From assembly GCA_036635835.1 (NCBI GenBank), contig JAVWPP010000016.1, positions 1 to 24,115 of the forward strand: 24,115 nt of DNA, in the 5' to 3' direction. This document shows, piece after piece, positions 1-8,732 of this stretch. Numbering within the stretch: position 1 is the stretch's first letter; every line of letters begins with the position of its first letter. The stretch is from JAVWPP01 sp036635835. GTDB lineage: Bacteria; Bacillota; Clostridia; TANB77; CAG-465. The notes beneath the pieces are model-generated. The model did no database searches, had not been told where the DNA came from, and worked only from the letters and a program-made list of their open reading frames with translations. A program made the position numbers and the translations under genes.

Positions 1-65
1 AATATTACTAACTAGCAAATTAAATGAATTCTCTTGCTATATTTCAGCTTAATTAAGCAAAATTA

Positions 66-93
66 TATCCTAGTTTCAAAGGAAACTAGGATA
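66..93 (-). terminator. Hairpin downstream of the pilin-like gene, possible terminator
   Basis: A perfect 12-bp stem (66-77 paired with 82-93, TATCCTAGTTTC arm) closes a 4-nt loop. On the minus strand it is followed by only a short, interrupted U-rich stretch (TATAATTTTG), so it is a weaker intrinsic terminator than the others here. It lies downstream of the minus-strand gene ending at 241 and its 3' element copy. The remaining bases of 1-65 show a short palindrome (GCTTAATTAAGC, 48-59) and no gene. Confidence 0.5.
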
Positions 94-105
94 CATATTA
101 ATTCT

Positions 106-160
106 ATTTTATTTTATTTTATTTTATTGTTTTATTATTTTATTTTATTTTATTTTATTT
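106..160. repeat. Imperfect TTTTA pentanucleotide tract
   Basis: Runs of ATTTT/TTTTA units with a few interruptions (TTTTATTG, TTTATTATT). In gene (minus) orientation this is an AAAAT tract immediately downstream of the interspersed 3' element at 162-232. A similar but perfect tract lies at 1741-1790. Confidence 0.85.
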
Positions 161-161
161 T

Positions 162-232
162 AAAACATATGAGAAGCTTTATTCTCATTACCTGTATTTC
201 CGTATCTAGATAGGTATGCTTTATATGTTTTT
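162..232 (-). repeat. Interspersed 3'-end element, copy 1 (full length)
   Basis: In minus orientation this copy has the left arm AAAACATAT, the core TCTAGATACGGAAATA, a 7-bp hairpin (ATGAGAA paired with TTCTCAT around TAAAGC) and the right arm ATATGTTTT. The outer arms are inverted repeats, so the whole unit can fold into one long hairpin. It starts about 8 bases beyond the stop codon of the pilin-like gene (241) and is followed by an AAAAT tract. Related copies lie at 1791-1860, 8671-8732, 10596-10668, 12512-12571, 18235-18291, 19883-19938 and 21348-21417. I do not recognise the family. Confidence 0.85.
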
Positions 233-240
233 TATATTAT

Positions 241-1677
241 TTATTTCCAATCTGCTGGAATTTGATCATAATTCGAAACACCAGTGCAGTATTGAAAACA
301 GTGTGCAAATTTAGCTGTATTTGATATATTGTACTTCTTCCAAAGCTCAGGCACAGGTCCTCTAGCACCTGTACAACCATCAAAAGCCTTATATAAATCT
401 TCTATATTAGGACAATTATCTAGTAGTGTAACAGGTATTTTATCTACGTTTTCACATCTTTTAAATATTTCCTGTATATCTAGAATATGAGTATTATTAC
501 TAAAAAGTTTAGCTGGAATCTTTTTAAGCGATGTACAATCTTTAAATGTATTTGTTAAATACTTAAGGTCTGGGCAATTTGCAAAAAGATCTTCAGATAT
601 TTCAGGTACGGCACCTAACCTTTTAAAGGCATCTGTTACATTAACAAGTTTTGTTGAACGCGAGAATATTTTATCTGGTATGCTCTGTATATTTACGTCG
701 TCTCCGAAAATTTCATAAACTGATTCAAGTTTAGGATTCTTATGGAATAGTGTTGCTGGTATTCTAGTTAAGCTAGGGCAACCTTCAAATGTTTCTTCGG
801 CATACTTTAAATTTTTTGCACTATAGAAGAAATTTTCGGGTATTTCTACTAAACCTGTATTTTGAAAATTTTCTTTAGCATATATCATATTTTCAAAACT
901 TCTTTTATTAGGAGGTGCTATTTGAGTTAAATTTTTTGCATTTAAAAAAGTAAAAAATTTAAGTCCTACTTCACCAAAATTATCTATAGATATAATTCCA
1001 AGTCTTGATTGTTCATTTGTTAAATGTGTATAAGGTTTTGATTCTGTTCTATAAGAAAAAGCTTCTAGTATTCCTTCTATTTTAATTTGATATTTTCCAG
1101 GTGCTGCGTATATATGGTCTTTATCTGGGTCATTCCATGCAGTAACTTTTTTAGTAGGAGTGCCATCTCCCCAATCTATAACATAATCAAATTTAAAAGG
1201 TACTCCGCCTACATATTGATCTATAGAAATTTGTGTAAGTGGCATCTGTATAAGTGTATTTGGCGCATCAATTTTATATGTCATTTTAAATCTCTTATCA
1301 TCTTTAGATGTTTCTGGCACATAAACTGGGCTGTCTTTGTCTATATCCGTTCCTTTATAAACAAGCTCTCCATCTATAATATCATAATCTTTATCATATT
1401 CTTTTGTAAAACTTGGTATGTATTTTTGAGCTTCTTTTAGCTTCTCTCCAAAAACATCTGCTTTACTAACATCATAAGTTGCATCGTTTGTTATTTCATT
1501 TACCATAGTTAAAGATAGTTCTTGTTTAAAACTAGCAATATCACTTTTATATATTGCTTCTTTTGCTTTATCTATTGGATTATTCTTGCTTAAACTAACT
1601 ATAACAACTCCTGCTAGAATTATCATCACGAGAATAGTTATTACTAAAACTATTAAGCTCATTCCTCTTTTTTTCAA
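241..1677 (-). CDS. Pilin-like surface protein with PKD-like domain and BspA-type leucine-rich repeats
   Basis: The N-terminus is type IV prepilin-like: a short basic leader (KKRG) followed directly by a hydrophobic helix, MSLIVLVITILVMIILAG, so a prepilin peptidase could cut after the Gly. A charged region follows. A PKD-like domain (about residues 136-205) carries WGDGT and, later, HIYAAPGKYQIKI. The rest, to the C-terminus, holds repeats of about 24-25 residues of the form 'hxxIPxxLFxxxxxLxxhxxxF' (BspA/DUF285-like). The start is placed at TTG 1677 because AGAGG lies 8 nt upstream; the longer ATG at 1713 has no clear Shine-Dalgarno site. Inferred role: surface-displayed adhesion or scaffold protein. 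Whether it is assembled into pili is unknown. It is followed by element copy 1 and preceded by an (AAAAT)10 tract. Confidence 0.8.
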   Translation of the reverse strand: MKKRGMSLIVLVITILVMIILAGVVIVSLSKNNPIDKAKEAIYKSDIASFKQELSLTMVNEITNDATYDVSKADVFGEKLKEAQKYIPSFTKEYDKDYDIIDGELVYKGTDIDKDSPVYVPETSKDDKRFKMTYKIDAPNTLIQMPLTQISIDQYVGGVPFKFDYVIDWGDGTPTKKVTAWNDPDKDHIYAAPGKYQIKIEGILEAFSYRTESKPYTHLTNEQSRLGIISIDNFGEVGLKFFTFLNAKNLTQIAPPNKRSFENMIYAKENFQNTGLVEIPENFFYSAKNLKYAEETFEGCPSLTRIPATLFHKNPKLESVYEIFGDDVNIQSIPDKIFSRSTKLVNVTDAFKRLGAVPEISEDLFANCPDLKYLTNTFKDCTSLKKIPAKLFSNNTHILDIQEIFKRCENVDKIPVTLLDNCPNIEDLYKAFDGCTGARGPVPELWKKYNISNTAKFAHCFQYCTGVSNYDQIPADWK

Positions 1678-1740
1678 AATATTTTCCTCTTTTCTATACT
1701 TTAATATTAGCATATGTTGTTGTCTTTAGATATACTTTTT

Positions 1741-1790
1741 ATTTTATTTTATTTTATTTTATTTTATTTTATTTTATTTTATTTTATTTT
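1741..1790. repeat. Perfect (ATTTT)10 microsatellite
   Basis: Ten uninterrupted ATTTT units between element copy 2 and the start of the pilin-like gene, about 64 bases before its proposed TTG start. Such pentameric tracts can change length by slipped-strand mispairing (established for simple repeats). An effect on expression of the downstream gene is inference. Confidence 0.95.
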
Positions 1791-1860
1791 AAAACATATG
1801 TAAAACTTTATTCTCATTAATCCATATTTCCGTATCTAGATAGCTTAGTTTTATATGTTT
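1791..1860 (-). repeat. Interspersed 3'-end element, copy 2 (full length)
   Basis: Minus orientation: left arm AAAACATATAAAACTAA, core TCTAGATACGGAAATAT, then TTAATGAGAATAAAG and right arm TTTTACATATGTTTTA. The inner hairpin is weaker than in copy 1 because of an A-A mismatch, but the outer arms pair. Unlike the others it lies beyond an intrinsic terminator (1880-1912) rather than directly at a stop codon, and it runs straight into the perfect AAAAT tract. Confidence 0.85.
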
Positions 1861-1879
1861 TATATATATCTATACATGC

Positions 1880-1912
1880 AAAAAGACCTTGCAATATTTA
1901 TACTGCAAAGTC
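1880..1912 (-). terminator. Intrinsic terminator of the rnj-gltX-ileS operon
   Basis: On the minus strand a 9-bp stem (GACTTTGCA with TGCAAGGTC, one GU pair) with a 10-nt loop is followed by TTTTT. It lies 40 bases past the ileS stop codon. Confidence 0.85.
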
Positions 1913-1952
1913 TCCTCACATAAGAATTTTTTAATCTTATTCTTCCTGTTTT

Positions 1953-4760
1953 TTATTTATTTTCTGTAGCTTCACCTGTTGAATGAGGTAAGTTTTCTAT
2001 ACATCTAGAGCAAAGTGATGGATGTATTCTGTTTTCTCCAACTGTAGGTGAATATGTCCAGCATCTCTCACATTTTTCTCCATCTGCTTTAAGTACTTCT
2101 ACCTTATGTTCTCCAGGCTGCACTTCTACTTGAGATACTATTAGAATCATTCTAAGTAATTCTTGATTTGCTTCTATAAATTCTATTTCATCCCCGTCTG
2201 CAGTTATTATAACTTTTGCAGCTAGTGAATGTCCTATAACTTTTTCTTTTCTTGCAACTTCAATAATTTTTATAATTTCATCTTTTAACTTTTCTATTTT
2301 TTCGAACTTTTTGCCGTTTTCCTTATTTTCATATTCTGGCTTACTTTTTGGCCAATTAGATAATATGCAGGCTTCTGCACTATCTAAAGATTTGAAATTA
2401 ATATAGCTCCATATTTCTTCTGAAGTAAATACTAATATAGGGGCAACAAGCTTTGTAAGTGTAATTAATATTTCATACATAGTAGACTGAATCATTCTTC
2501 TAAATATTGAATCTGCAGTTAAAGTATATAATCTATCTTTTACTACATCTAAATATCCACTACTTAAATCTGTAGAACAGAATTTATGTATTTCATTAAA
2601 TACTGTATGGAATTCATATTCTTCATATGCTTTGTTTACTTTTTCTATTAGCGCTGCTAATTTAAGTAGTATATTTTTATCTAGATCATCTCTATGTTTA
2701 TATTCTACCATATTTGCATCTGGGCTAAAATCGTAAAGATTTCCTAATATAAATCTACAAGTGTTTCTTATTTTTTTATATGATTCTCTTGTTTGATTTA
2801 ATATTTCTTTAGAAACTCTTACATCTGAATGATAATCTGAACATACTGACCATAGTCTTAATATATCTGCACCGTACTCTCCTACTATTTCCATTGGATC
2901 TACGCCGTTACCTAAAGATTTAGACATTTTTTTGCCTTCTCCATCTACGACCCATCCATGTGTAAGTACTTGTTTATATGGCGCTTTACTCTTAGTTGCA
3001 ACCGATGTAAGAAGTGATGATTGGAACCATCCTCTATACTGATCGTTTCCTTCTAAGTACATATCTGCTGGACTTCCCATGTCTTCATGAGCTTCTAAAA
3101 CAGCTGCATGTGTAGATCCTGAATCGAACCATACATCCATAATATCTGTTTCTTTTTTGAAACTTTGATGTCCGCAGCTTTCGCATGTAAATCTATATTT
3201 AAGCATATCGTTAGCTGACATTTCAAACCAAGCTCTTGATCCTTTTTCTCTAAATAAGCTTTTAACTATATCTATAGTAGCATCATTTACTAGCTCTTTA
3301 TTACAGCTTTCGCAGTAGAATATTGGAAGTGGAACTCCCCATGTTCTTTGCCTAGAAATACACCAATCTGATCTATCTTTAATCATATTAGTCATTCTTT
3401 CTTTTCCCCATGATGGTATCCATTTTACATCATTTACTTTTTCAAGTGCTTCTTTTCTAAATCCTTCAACAGATGCAAACCACTGAGTAGTTGCTCTGTA
3501 TATAACTGGCTGACGGCATCTCCAGCAATGTGGATATGAATGTGTAAATTTATCTTCTGCTATAATATATCCTGTTTCTTTTAGGAAAGATATTATCTTA
3601 TTTGTTGCTTCATAATATGGCATGCCTGCAAATATGCCTGCTTCTTCTGTCATGAAACCTTTTCCATCTACTGGAACTGTAATTTCAATATCTCCATATC
3701 TTTTGCAAACAAGGTAATCTTCATGTCCATGACCTGGAGCAGTATGCACGCATCCTGTTCCAGCATCTAATGTTACATGTAAATCTTTCTCGCTACCTAG
3801 AATAACTCTAGATGTTTTTTCTACAAAAGGATGTCTACAAATAATATTTTCTAAATCTTTACCTGGTATTTCTTTAATTATTTCATAGTTTTCTATATCT
3901 GCTTTTTTCATTACAGTTTCTACTAAGTCTTTAGCTATTATATAGTTGCAATAATTAGCTTTAACTACTGCATACGTATATACTGGGCTTACTGTTATAG
4001 CTTGGTTTCCCGGAAGGGTCCATGCTGTAGTTGTCCAAATTACAAAGAATATATCATCTAAAGTTCCAAGTCCTTCGAATAAATTGTTAGGATCTTCTTT
4101 TACTTTAAATTTTACATATACTGAGTGTGTAACATCATCTGAATATTCAATTTCTGCTTCTGCAAGTGCTGTTTCGCACTCTCTACACCAGTATACTGGT
4201 TTTAATCCTCTATATATGTATCCTTTTTTGTACATTTGTCCAAATACATCTACTTGTTTAGACTCAAATGATGGATTTAAAGTTACATATCTATTAGCGT
4301 AGTCTCCTAGTCCACCAAGTCTTTTAAACTGTTTTGCTTGGTTTTCTATTTGTTCTAGCGCGTAATCTCTACATAAATCTCTGAATTTTATAGCTCCTAT
4401 ATCATCCTTTTTGACAGACATGATTTCTTGTACTTTTCTTTCGATAGGTAAACCATGTGTATCCCAGCCTGGTACAAAAGGGGCATAATATCCATTCATT
4501 GTTTTATATCTTACAACGATGTCTTTTAATATTTTGTTAAGCGCGTGTCCCATATGTATGTTTCCATTTGCATAAGGAGGCCCGTCATGTAAAATAAACT
4601 TTTTGCCTGAGAATTTATTTTTTTCTAAAACTTTTGCATATAGCTGAGTTTCATCTGCTTTATCTAATAAATATGGTTCTCTTTCTGTTAAATTTCCTCT
4701 CATTGGGAAATCTGTTTTTGGCAAATTTAGTGTTGCTCCATAATCTTGTCTTCCTTCCAT
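1953..4760 (-). CDS. ileS: Isoleucyl-tRNA synthetase
   Basis: Charges tRNA-Ile in the cytoplasm. The 935-residue length is usual for the bacterial type. The class I signatures are present: PPYANGNIHMGHA (about residues 61-73, HIGH motif) and KKMSKS. Between them lies the CP1 editing domain, with TTTAWTLPGNQA and the DAGTGCVHTAPGHG editing motif. The C-terminus has the zinc-binding CERCW...CSRC cysteines. The start ATG at 4760 follows a strong GGAGAGG site. It is the last gene of an rnj-gltX-ileS operon, only 13 bases after gltX, and ends at a clear intrinsic terminator. No T-box leader is present directly upstream. The family assignment is secure. Confidence 0.98.
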   Translation of the reverse strand: MEGRQDYGATLNLPKTDFPMRGNLTEREPYLLDKADETQLYAKVLEKNKFSGKKFILHDGPPYANGNIHMGHALNKILKDIVVRYKTMNGYYAPFVPGWDTHGLPIERKVQEIMSVKKDDIGAIKFRDLCRDYALEQIENQAKQFKRLGGLGDYANRYVTLNPSFESKQVDVFGQMYKKGYIYRGLKPVYWCRECETALAEAEIEYSDDVTHSVYVKFKVKEDPNNLFEGLGTLDDIFFVIWTTTAWTLPGNQAITVSPVYTYAVVKANYCNYIIAKDLVETVMKKADIENYEIIKEIPGKDLENIICRHPFVEKTSRVILGSEKDLHVTLDAGTGCVHTAPGHGHEDYLVCKRYGDIEITVPVDGKGFMTEEAGIFAGMPYYEATNKIISFLKETGYIIAEDKFTHSYPHCWRCRQPVIYRATTQWFASVEGFRKEALEKVNDVKWIPSWGKERMTNMIKDRSDWCISRQRTWGVPLPIFYCESCNKELVNDATIDIVKSLFREKGSRAWFEMSANDMLKYRFTCESCGHQSFKKETDIMDVWFDSGSTHAAVLEAHEDMGSPADMYLEGNDQYRGWFQSSLLTSVATKSKAPYKQVLTHGWVVDGEGKKMSKSLGNGVDPMEIVGEYGADILRLWSVCSDYHSDVRVSKEILNQTRESYKKIRNTCRFILGNLYDFSPDANMVEYKHRDDLDKNILLKLAALIEKVNKAYEEYEFHTVFNEIHKFCSTDLSSGYLDVVKDRLYTLTADSIFRRMIQSTMYEILITLTKLVAPILVFTSEEIWSYINFKSLDSAEACILSNWPKSKPEYENKENGKKFEKIEKLKDEIIKIIEVARKEKVIGHSLAAKVIITADGDEIEFIEANQELLRMILIVSQVEVQPGEHKVEVLKADGEKCERCWTYSPTVGENRIHPSLCSRCIENLPHSTGEATENK

Positions 4761-4773
4761 ATCAACCTCTCCT

Positions 4774-6459
4774 TTATAAAGTATTTAATGCTTTATTTAA
4801 TCTAGCAATTACAGTTTCATCACCAAGTACTTTCATAATTTCATATATATCTGGTGTGTTTTTTCTGTCTGTTATAGCTATTCTAACTATTTCAGCAACA
4901 TGAGATATGTTACCTATATAGCTATCTGGGTCCTTTTTGTATGCTTTCATGTCTGTGCAAAATCCAAGGTCTGCGGCTATTTCTTTTAATCCGTTAAACC
5001 AATCATTTTTTTCGATTTTAACATCATGTTTAGCTTTATATGCATTTAAAACTTCTTTAATTTTATCTGCGCCCATTTTTTCTATTAGCTCAGTATAATT
5101 ATATCCGCTTTCTACTACTTTTGCAAACTCATCTTCGTAAAAATATGAAAAAGCTTCTTCTACTTCTGACCATTTTGTAATATCTTTTCTAACTTTAGCT
5201 GCCATATCTCTTTCTACTGCAAATACTTTAAGCGCATATTCTTTATTATTAGCTAGTTTTTCTGCGTAAGCTTTGTTAAACTCACTTGCCCATTTGCATA
5301 CGCTTTCATATACCTGCTTTGAGTTCATTCTAGATATGTATTCTTTGCTTACATCATTTAATTTAACTAAATCAAATAAAGCTCCAGATACACTTATCTT
5401 TTCTGTTCTCATTGTGAATTCTTTCATGTTTTTATCTTTGTTTTGTCTTCTCCAAGGTTCAAAGTCTGAATTTATTATTCCAAGTAAATATTCTAAAACT
5501 GCGTCTACTTCATATCCTTGTTCTAGAAAATAGCTAACAGCAGCTTCTGGATCTTTTCTTTTAGATAATTTTCTTTTACTTCCGCCATCCATTTTCATGA
5601 TGCCTGGTAAATGTCCATATTTAGGTGCTTTAAATCCTAATAATTTAAATAATTCTAAATGTATTGGTACAGATGCTATCCATTCTTCTCCTCTTACAAC
5701 TGTTGTTGTTCTCATAAAGTGATCATCTACAACATGTGCAAAATGGTAAGTTGGTAAGTTATCTGATTTTATTATAACTATATCTTGATCGTTTTCTGCT
5801 ATTTCTATTTTTCCTCTAATAATATCTTTATATGATATTTTTCCAAGTGAAGTTCCGTTTGATCTTAGTCTTAATATGTATGGATCTCCGCTCTTTATTC
5901 TTTGCATTGCTTCTGATGGCTCAATGTTTCTACATCTTGCGTATCTACCATAATATCCAGGCTTGATTTTTGTTTTTTCTTGTCCTTCTCTTATTTTATC
6001 TATGTCTTCTGTTGAACAAAAACATGGATATGCAAGGCCTCTTTTTATTAATTCTTTTGCGCATATTTTATATATTAATTCTCTATCGCTTTGTTTATAT
6101 GGTCCGTAGATTCCACTTTCTGTGTTATCTCCAACCATACCTTCTTCTGGCATTATATTAAATTTTTTAAGTTCTACTATTAGTCTTTGTACAGAACCTT
6201 CTACTTCTCTTTTTCTATCTGTATCTTCTATTCTTACATAGAAAATTCCGTTAGATTGCTCTGCTAATCTTTTACATACAAGTGATGTAAAAAGCGCTCC
6301 CGTATGTAGAAAACCAGTTGGAGAAGGAGCAAATCTTGTTACATGTGCTCCTTCTGGCAAGTTTCTTTCTGGATATTTTTTTTCTAAATCTTCAATTGTT
6401 TCAGTTATTTCTGGAAATATGCATTCTGCAAGTTCCAAATTTTCTTTTTTATATTCCAT
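4774..6459 (-). CDS. gltX: Glutamyl-tRNA synthetase
   Basis: Class I synthetase that charges tRNA-Glu. If the organism lacks GlnRS it would also be expected to charge tRNA-Gln for the GatCAB route, which cannot be judged here. Visible motifs: FAPSPTGFLHTG (HIGH-type), RIEDTDRKR, and KRKLSKRKD (KMSKS-type). At about 561 residues it is longer than the roughly 480-residue typical form, with about 40 residues before the HIGH motif, as in a longer clostridial subgroup. GTG at 6468 opens the frame, but GGGTG overlaps that codon and is well spaced (8 nt) for ATG 6459, so ATG is preferred. It sits 29 bases after rnj and 13 before ileS, so it is co-transcribed. Confidence 0.95.
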   Translation of the reverse strand: MEYKKENLELAECIFPEITETIEDLEKKYPERNLPEGAHVTRFAPSPTGFLHTGALFTSLVCKRLAEQSNGIFYVRIEDTDRKREVEGSVQRLIVELKKFNIMPEEGMVGDNTESGIYGPYKQSDRELIYKICAKELIKRGLAYPCFCSTEDIDKIREGQEKTKIKPGYYGRYARCRNIEPSEAMQRIKSGDPYILRLRSNGTSLGKISYKDIIRGKIEIAENDQDIVIIKSDNLPTYHFAHVVDDHFMRTTTVVRGEEWIASVPIHLELFKLLGFKAPKYGHLPGIMKMDGGSKRKLSKRKDPEAAVSYFLEQGYEVDAVLEYLLGIINSDFEPWRRQNKDKNMKEFTMRTEKISVSGALFDLVKLNDVSKEYISRMNSKQVYESVCKWASEFNKAYAEKLANNKEYALKVFAVERDMAAKVRKDITKWSEVEEAFSYFYEDEFAKVVESGYNYTELIEKMGADKIKEVLNAYKAKHDVKIEKNDWFNGLKEIAADLGFCTDMKAYKKDPDSYIGNISHVAEIVRIAITDRKNTPDIYEIMKVLGDETVIARLNKALNTL

Positions 6460-6488
6460 TCTATTCACCCGCTATTTATTTTGTATTC

Positions 6489-8369
6489 CTATATTTCCAT
6501 TAATATTGGAAGTATCATAGGTTGTCTTTTTGTTTTTTGATATATGTACTCACTTAAACTATCTCTTAAGTTAGTTTTGATTGTTGACCAATCTTTTATT
6601 CCTTGTTCTTCGCATTCTTTTATTTTATTTTTTGCGAAATCTTTAATTTGATCCATTAGATTTTCTGATTCTCTAACGTATACAAATCCACGTGTTATTA
6701 TGTCTGGTCCTATAAGCACTTTACCTGTTTTAGCTTCTAAAGTAAGTACAACTATTATCATACCATTTTCAGATAGAAGCTGTCTATCTCTAAGTACTAT
6801 ATTTCCTACATCTCCAACTCCAAGTCCGTCTACAAGAACGATTCCTGATGGTACTTGTGGTCCTATTTTTGCATGATGTTCTGTAAGTTCTAATGTTTTA
6901 CCATTAGCCATTATGAATATGTTTTTTGGATCCATTCCTACAGATTTTGCAAGTTCTTCATGTCTTCTTAGGAATCTATATTCTCCATGAACTGGCATGA
7001 AATATTTTGGTTTAACTAAAGATAGCATTAATTTTAGTTCTTCTTGACAAGCATGGCCAGATACGTGAACGTTTTCTAGTTCATTGTATATAACTTCTGC
7101 TCCTAGTTTTTGCAGGTCATCTATTACTTTACCAACAGATTTTTCGTTTCCTGGTATTGGTGAAGATGAGAAAATAACTAGATCGTCTGATGTTATGTGT
7201 ATTTTTCTATGTTCTCCTGCTGCCATTCTTGAAAGTGCTGCCATTGGCTCTCCTTGAGATCCTGTAGTTATTATTACTACTTGCTCTGGATTGTATATTC
7301 CAACTTTGTCTATTTCAATTAATGTATCTTCTGGCATTGTTATATATCCAAGTCTGCTTGCTACTGAAATTATATTTAACATACTTCTTCCAACTACTGC
7401 AACTTTTCTATCTTGTTTTACTGCTGAGTTTATGATTTGCTGCATTCTATGTACGTTTGACGCGAATGTTGCTACTACTATTCTCTTTTTTGTGTTAGCG
7501 AATACTTTATCTAAAACTTCGCCAACTTTACGTTCTGACATTGTAAAGCCTTTTCTTTCAGCATTTGTACTATCTGATAAAAGTAATAGTACTCCTTGCT
7601 TTCCTAGCTCTGCAAATCTTCCGAAATCCATTTGAACTCCATCTATTGGTGTGTAATCTACTTTAAAGTCTGATGTGTGTACTATAACGCCAAGTGGTGT
7701 GTGTATTGCTACTGCAACAGAATCTGCTATTGAGTGATTTGTTTTTATAAATTCAACTTTCATCTTATCAAAAGCAACAGTATCTGTTGGTTTTACGCAT
7801 TTTAATTTAGTTTGTTTTAATAATCTATGTTCTTCTAATTTAGTTTCTATTAACCCTAATGTTAATCTTGTTCCGTATATTGGAACGTTTATTTTCTTCA
7901 AGAAATATGGTATTGCTCCTATATGATCTTCATGACCATGTGTTATTACTAGAGCTTTTATTTTATGTTTGTTTTTTTCTAAATACGTTATATCTGGTAT
8001 AACTATATCTACTCCTAACATTTCATCGTCTGGGAAAGATAGTCCACAATCTACTACGATTATTTCATTTTCGTATTCAAATGCTGTTATATTCTTTCCT
8101 ACTTCTTGTAATCCACCTAATGGAATTACTTTTAATTTTCCTAGTTTACTTACCATATTTTTTTCTTGAACTGGTTTTAAATTTCCTAAATCTATTTTTA
8201 TATCTTCTTCTTTGATGCTATGCATTTGCTTTTTAGCATCATTTCTTACTGGTTTTTCTCTTCTGTTATTGTATGGAGTATTTCTTCTTGGAAAAGAAGG
8301 TCTACTTGCCTTACTAACAGGCTTTTCTACAGTTTTTTCAACTGAATTTTCTACTGGTTTATTTATCAT
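6489..8369 (-). CDS. rnj: Ribonuclease J (metallo-beta-lactamase / beta-CASP family)
   Basis: RNase J is a 5'-to-3' exonuclease and endonuclease in mRNA decay and rRNA maturation in Firmicutes. The metallo-beta-lactamase zinc motif HGHEDH lies at residues 144-149. The start of the core, KLKVIPLGGLQEVGKN, is typical of the family, as are DCGLSFPDDEMLGVD and the late motif HVSGHACQEEL with PVHGEYR. The first 75 or so residues are an extra Lys/Arg/Pro-rich, probably disordered extension, making the protein 626 residues against about 555 for typical RNase J1. ATG 8369 follows GGAGG with 6-nt spacing. It is first in the rnj-gltX-ileS operon, driven by a consensus promoter about 180 bases upstream. 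Whether it is the J1 or J2 paralogue cannot be told from this window. Confidence 0.96.
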   Translation of the reverse strand: MINKPVENSVEKTVEKPVSKASRPSFPRRNTPYNNRREKPVRNDAKKQMHSIKEEDIKIDLGNLKPVQEKNMVSKLGKLKVIPLGGLQEVGKNITAFEYENEIIVVDCGLSFPDDEMLGVDIVIPDITYLEKNKHKIKALVITHGHEDHIGAIPYFLKKINVPIYGTRLTLGLIETKLEEHRLLKQTKLKCVKPTDTVAFDKMKVEFIKTNHSIADSVAVAIHTPLGVIVHTSDFKVDYTPIDGVQMDFGRFAELGKQGVLLLLSDSTNAERKGFTMSERKVGEVLDKVFANTKKRIVVATFASNVHRMQQIINSAVKQDRKVAVVGRSMLNIISVASRLGYITMPEDTLIEIDKVGIYNPEQVVIITTGSQGEPMAALSRMAAGEHRKIHITSDDLVIFSSSPIPGNEKSVGKVIDDLQKLGAEVIYNELENVHVSGHACQEELKLMLSLVKPKYFMPVHGEYRFLRRHEELAKSVGMDPKNIFIMANGKTLELTEHHAKIGPQVPSGIVLVDGLGVGDVGNIVLRDRQLLSENGMIIVVLTLEAKTGKVLIGPDIITRGFVYVRESENLMDQIKDFAKNKIKECEEQGIKDWSTIKTNLRDSLSEYIYQKTKRQPMILPILMEI

Positions 8370-8541
8370 TAAATTTCCTCCTCTATTTTACTTAATAAAT
8401 TCCGTCCATTAGAAAACATATTTTATTTTACAAACTTTTTTATAAATATAACTGCTAAATATTATTTAGTCTTACTGTTTTTATTTAATTTATACACCGC
8501 TCGCATTTATGTATTACACAACAATAAATGCTTTTATCATC
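8370..8541 (-). promoter_or_regulatory. Long rnj leader with 5'-proximal hairpin
   Basis: The predicted transcript start (about 8541) leaves a 5' untranslated region of about 170 bases. Near its 5' end is an 8-bp inverted repeat, GCATTTAT (8503-8510) with ATAAATGC (8524-8531), separated by 13 bases. The rest is AT-rich with no ORF and no recognised riboswitch. A hairpin near the 5' end of an RNase J mRNA could influence its own decay; this is inference. Confidence 0.45.
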
Positions 8542-8547
8542 TTTTAT

Positions 8548-8576
8548 ATTATACACGCTTTACTTGCAAATGTCAA
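8548..8576 (-). promoter_or_regulatory. Consensus sigma-A promoter for rnj-gltX-ileS
   Basis: TTGACA (8571-8576), a 17-base spacer and TATAAT (8548-8553) on the minus strand: an exact match to the sigma-A consensus. Confidence 0.9.
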
Positions 8577-8631
8577 ATTTATTTTGCAATATGTGTATTT
8601 ATTTTAGTTTTTGCTAGTGTTTTATGCATGG

Positions 8632-8663
8632 AAAAAGAACACTAAATTTATAGTGTCCTTTTT
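8632..8663 (-). terminator. Intrinsic terminator after the GerMN lipoprotein gene
   Basis: Minus strand: GGACACTA pairs with TAGTGTTC (8637-8644 with 8651-8658, one GU) around a 6-nt loop, followed by TTTTT. The opposite strand also ends in T's, so it may act both ways. It lies just past element copy 3. Confidence 0.88.
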
Positions 8664-8670
8664 GTTTTTT

Positions 8671-8732
8671 AAAACATATGAGTAAGTTTATTCTCATTTA
8701 TATTATTTCCGTATCTAGAAAGTCTAATTTTC
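8671..8732 (-). repeat. Interspersed 3'-end element, copy 3
   Basis: Minus orientation: GAAAATTAG (which contains the end and stop codon of the lipoprotein gene), core TTCTAGATACGGAAATA, then AATGAGAATAAAC and TTACTCATATGTTTTA. The outer left arm AAAACATAT of the full-length copies is missing; the coding sequence runs into the element instead. The inner stem is ATGAG with CTCAT. Confidence 0.82.

Noticed and set aside
162..232. The 3' element as a riboswitch (for example c-di-GMP type, given the EAL genes)
   Set aside because: It lacks the conserved segments of known c-di-GMP riboswitches as I know them, sits after genes rather than before them, and is next to many unrelated genes.
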